Part shown: positions 6,278-7,689 of the stretch, one piece after another
Layout: every line of letters begins with the position of its first letter
Position numbering within the stretch: position 1 is the first letter of the stretch
NCBI GenBank assembly: GCA_035513215.1
Contig: DATKCK010000039.1
Location: 1 to 7,689, forward strand
Reading direction: 5' to 3'
DNA from: DATCZB01 sp035513215
Lineage (GTDB): Bacteria; Pseudomonadota; Gammaproteobacteria; Steroidobacterales; Rariloculaceae
DNA length: 7,689 bases
Translations under genes and position numbers: made by a program
The notes under the pieces: model-generated
Told to the model about the DNA's origin: nothing
Databases searched by the model: none
What the model saw: only the letters and a program-made list of their open reading frames with translations

Positions 6278-7114
6278 TCACTCTGGAAAGTATCTACTCC
6301 GCAGGTAGTCCAGATAGGCGAACTCGACGCCATCAACGCCAACGAGAGCCTTGAAGAGTGCCTGGTACGTCAGCGCGCGGAATCCCAGCGGCTTATCGAC
6401 AGCCGAGTCGAAGCGGCTTATCTCCGCGCGATGCACGTCACCGATCGCGGAGCGGCCGTCGTCATCGTAGTAGAGATAGATGAGCGAGAACGGGCGAGGA
6501 GCGCTCTTCGCAAGACCGAGCGCATGTTTCAACAATTGCAACGCGTCGAGCTGGCGAAACTCCACTCTGCCGGCCGCGATATCCTCGGCTAAGGCCTGAC
6601 ATTTCGGCAATCCGGCGGTCGCCCATAGCCGCTGCCCTGGCTTCAGGTACTTCTCTCCGAAGTCCACCAGCTTCGGCCGCTTCTTAGTCATCCACTCCGT
6701 GAACTTGCTTTCGATCGCGACGAGGCGATTACCCGAAAGAATGAGGACGACATCCATCGTCGGCGGCGTTCCTCGCAAACCCGAGTCGAACCGTCGCTCG
6801 ATCTCGACACCTTCTAGCGTACCGTCGAGACCAAGCGCTTTCGGCAGGTCTGAGCCACTGCGGTGCGTCCAGTATTGGAATACATTGATCGCCAGCGCCG
6901 CGGAAGAATGAAGCGCCCGAATCTTTGCCGGTCCGTCCCTCTGATCCTTAAGTTCCCCACCCCCGGCGCCCTCGAGCGCCTTCAGGAACTTGTCGGAAAG
7001 TGGCGAGAAGAAGTTGGTCGCTTCGTCCCGGACATATCCGCTCTGATCGACAGCGATACGCCTGGCATCAGCCCAGGCGCGCTGCTGGCGCCTGACGACC
7101 CGGCTGAGTGTCAT
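6278..7114 (-). CDS. Putative PD-(D/E)XK nuclease-like protein
   Basis: 278 residues from ATG 7114, preceded by a good ribosome site. The core has the pattern of a PD-(D/E)XK restriction-type nuclease: Glu106 in VEIERRF, then PPTMD with Asp121, a beta hairpin, and AIESK with Glu135 and Lys137 (D-x13-E-x-K). Upstream, ALHSSAALAINVFQYW (67-82) resembles the SS...N.F motif I associate with PGN_0703-type putative restriction endonucleases. The C-terminus (RALTYQALFKAL ... YLRSRYFPE) also fits that group. Both catalytic acids and the Lys are intact, so it may be active on DNA. No methyltransferase or specificity partner is in the window, so a role as restriction enzyme is an inference. The frame extends upstream to 7336, but that part overlaps another gene and reads as shadow sequence. 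It converges on the DUF488 gene with 34 bases between stops. Confidence 0.72.
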   Translation of the reverse strand: MTLSRVVRRQQRAWADARRIAVDQSGYVRDEATNFFSPLSDKFLKALEGAGGGELKDQRDGPAKIRALHSSAALAINVFQYWTHRSGSDLPKALGLDGTLEGVEIERRFDSGLRGTPPTMDVVLILSGNRLVAIESKFTEWMTKKRPKLVDFGEKYLKPGQRLWATAGLPKCQALAEDIAAGRVEFRQLDALQLLKHALGLAKSAPRPFSLIYLYYDDDGRSAIGDVHRAEISRFDSAVDKPLGFRALTYQALFKALVGVDGVEFAYLDYLRSRYFPE

Positions 7115-7117
7115 GAT

Positions 7118-7123
7118 CCCTCC
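7118..7123 (-). promoter_or_regulatory. Ribosome binding site deciding the nuclease start
   Basis: On the minus strand ggaggg lies three bases before ATG 7114. This favours that ATG over the upstream in-frame starts (as far as 7336), which would overlap the neighbouring gene. Confidence 0.65.
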
Positions 7124-7149
7124 GTGCTCGCCAGGCCAAGCTGGAAATG

Positions 7150-7689
7150 CTATTCGAACTCGAAGATATCGTCCTCGACTTCCGGGCGGTGCATGCCGTC
7201 CTCGAAGTACTCCTCCCAGACCCGCGCCCACGGCCGGTCGTACCAGTTCGGGATGCGGTATTCGATCACGGTGCCGGGCCTCACGGGCTGCAGTCGGCCG
7301 TCGATGTTGAAGAGGCTCTGCTGGCACTCTTTCCACTGGTAGCGCTCGTCGGACCGAGGTCCCGCGCGCCAGGTGTAGATCACCTCGAGACGCAGCGGCG
7401 CGACGAACGCCGTCGGGTCGTACATCGTGACTTCGAGGTGCAGGTTGCCCGCCTCGTCACGCGTGAAAATCTCGATCGCCTCGAAGTCGCTGCTGAACTC
7501 GGGCAATGCGTGCGACATCCACCAGCCTTGCACGTTATCAGTCCACGCGACGAGCGTCTCGCCGTCCCAGAAGCCGACCGTCTCGCCGTACCACTGCGAG
7601 ATCAGCGTCGCGTGCCGCTGGCCGATCAGAATCTGACGCAGAAAGTTGAGCGCGGTGCCCGAGACGAGCTGCACCTGCCAGGGCGTGAC
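7150..7689 (-). CDS. Uncharacterised protein, C-terminal part (5' end outside window)
   Basis: 179 codons are visible and the frame is open to the right edge, so the true start lies beyond 7689; the GTG at 7674 is not credible as a start. The sequence contains GFWDGETLVAWTDNV, like the GxWDGDTLVVxT strand motif common in exported beta-rich hypothetical proteins of Proteobacteria, then EIFTRDEAGNLHLEVTMYDP and a Trp-rich acidic tail (RPWARVWEEYFEDGM) ending EDDIFEFE. I recognise this as a recurring hypothetical family but know no function. Any signal peptide would be in the missing part. Its stop is 35 bases before the start of the nuclease gene on the same strand, so the two may share a transcript, although the genes have no obvious functional link. 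Confidence 0.7.
   Translation of the reverse strand, partial: VTPWQVQLVSGTALNFLRQILIGQRHATLISQWYGETVGFWDGETLVAWTDNVQGWWMSHALPEFSSDFEAIEIFTRDEAGNLHLEVTMYDPTAFVAPLRLEVIYTWRAGPRSDERYQWKECQQSLFNIDGRLQPVRPGTVIEYRIPNWYDRPWARVWEEYFEDGMHRPEVEDDIFEFE

Noticed and set aside
7115..7336. N-terminal extension of the nuclease frame to 7336
   Set aside because: It overlaps the well-formed neighbouring gene in another frame, is Arg/Pro-rich shadow sequence, and a clear ggaggg site precedes ATG 7114.
1..7689. CRISPR array, tRNA, rRNA or complete insertion sequence
   Set aside because: No regularly spaced repeats, no cloverleaf or rRNA-like stretch and no transposase motif were seen on either strand by reading.

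Overview
The window is GC-rich bacterial DNA, most likely from a gammaproteobacterium. The main evidence is the overlapping pair of a DUF2868 membrane protein and a GTPase/DUF3482 protein, an arrangement I know from Gammaproteobacteria. A Lol-type lipoprotein and a Sec-exported PQQ-type dehydrogenase fit a Gram-negative envelope. The exact lineage cannot be read from this sequence.

Left part (1-4704), ordinary chromosomal genes. A DUF2868 gene, cut at the left edge, overlaps the GTPase/DUF3482 gene by 4 bases, so the two are probably translated together. About 30 bases downstream is a GDSL/SGNH hydrolase lipoprotein. It converges, with a gap of only 17 bases, on a minus-strand gene for a secreted six-bladed-propeller protein of the PQQ sugar dehydrogenase (GSDH) family. 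That protein keeps much of the PQQ/calcium scaffold but has Ala and Ile where I recall the catalytic His and a substrate-binding Gln of soluble glucose dehydrogenase.

Middle part (4705-5611), a graveyard of mobile-type genes. It holds the C-terminal half of an ORF6N-type DNA-binding protein, broken exactly at an 8-bp inverted repeat. Next come about 260 bases with no convincing gene, including one copy of a motif resembling a dispersed intergenic repeat. After that is a toxin-antitoxin locus that has collapsed by internal deletion. Its palindromic operator and overlapping promoter look intact. Its 74-codon frame joins the first ~16 residues of a RelE/HigB-like toxin to the C-terminal part of an XRE antitoxin. 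A 31-base stretch between them still spells antitoxin sequence in another frame.

Right part (5612-7689), genes that look less GC-rich than the left part, at least from one line counted by hand. A DUF488 protein with all its signature motifs starts just after the toxin-antitoxin remnant and may now use its promoter. It converges on a minus-strand gene with a D-x13-E-x-K signature of PD-(D/E)XK nucleases. Upstream of that gene lies the C-terminal part of an uncharacterised protein cut by the right edge. The block from about 4806 to 7114 reads as a small accessory island, possibly defence-related.
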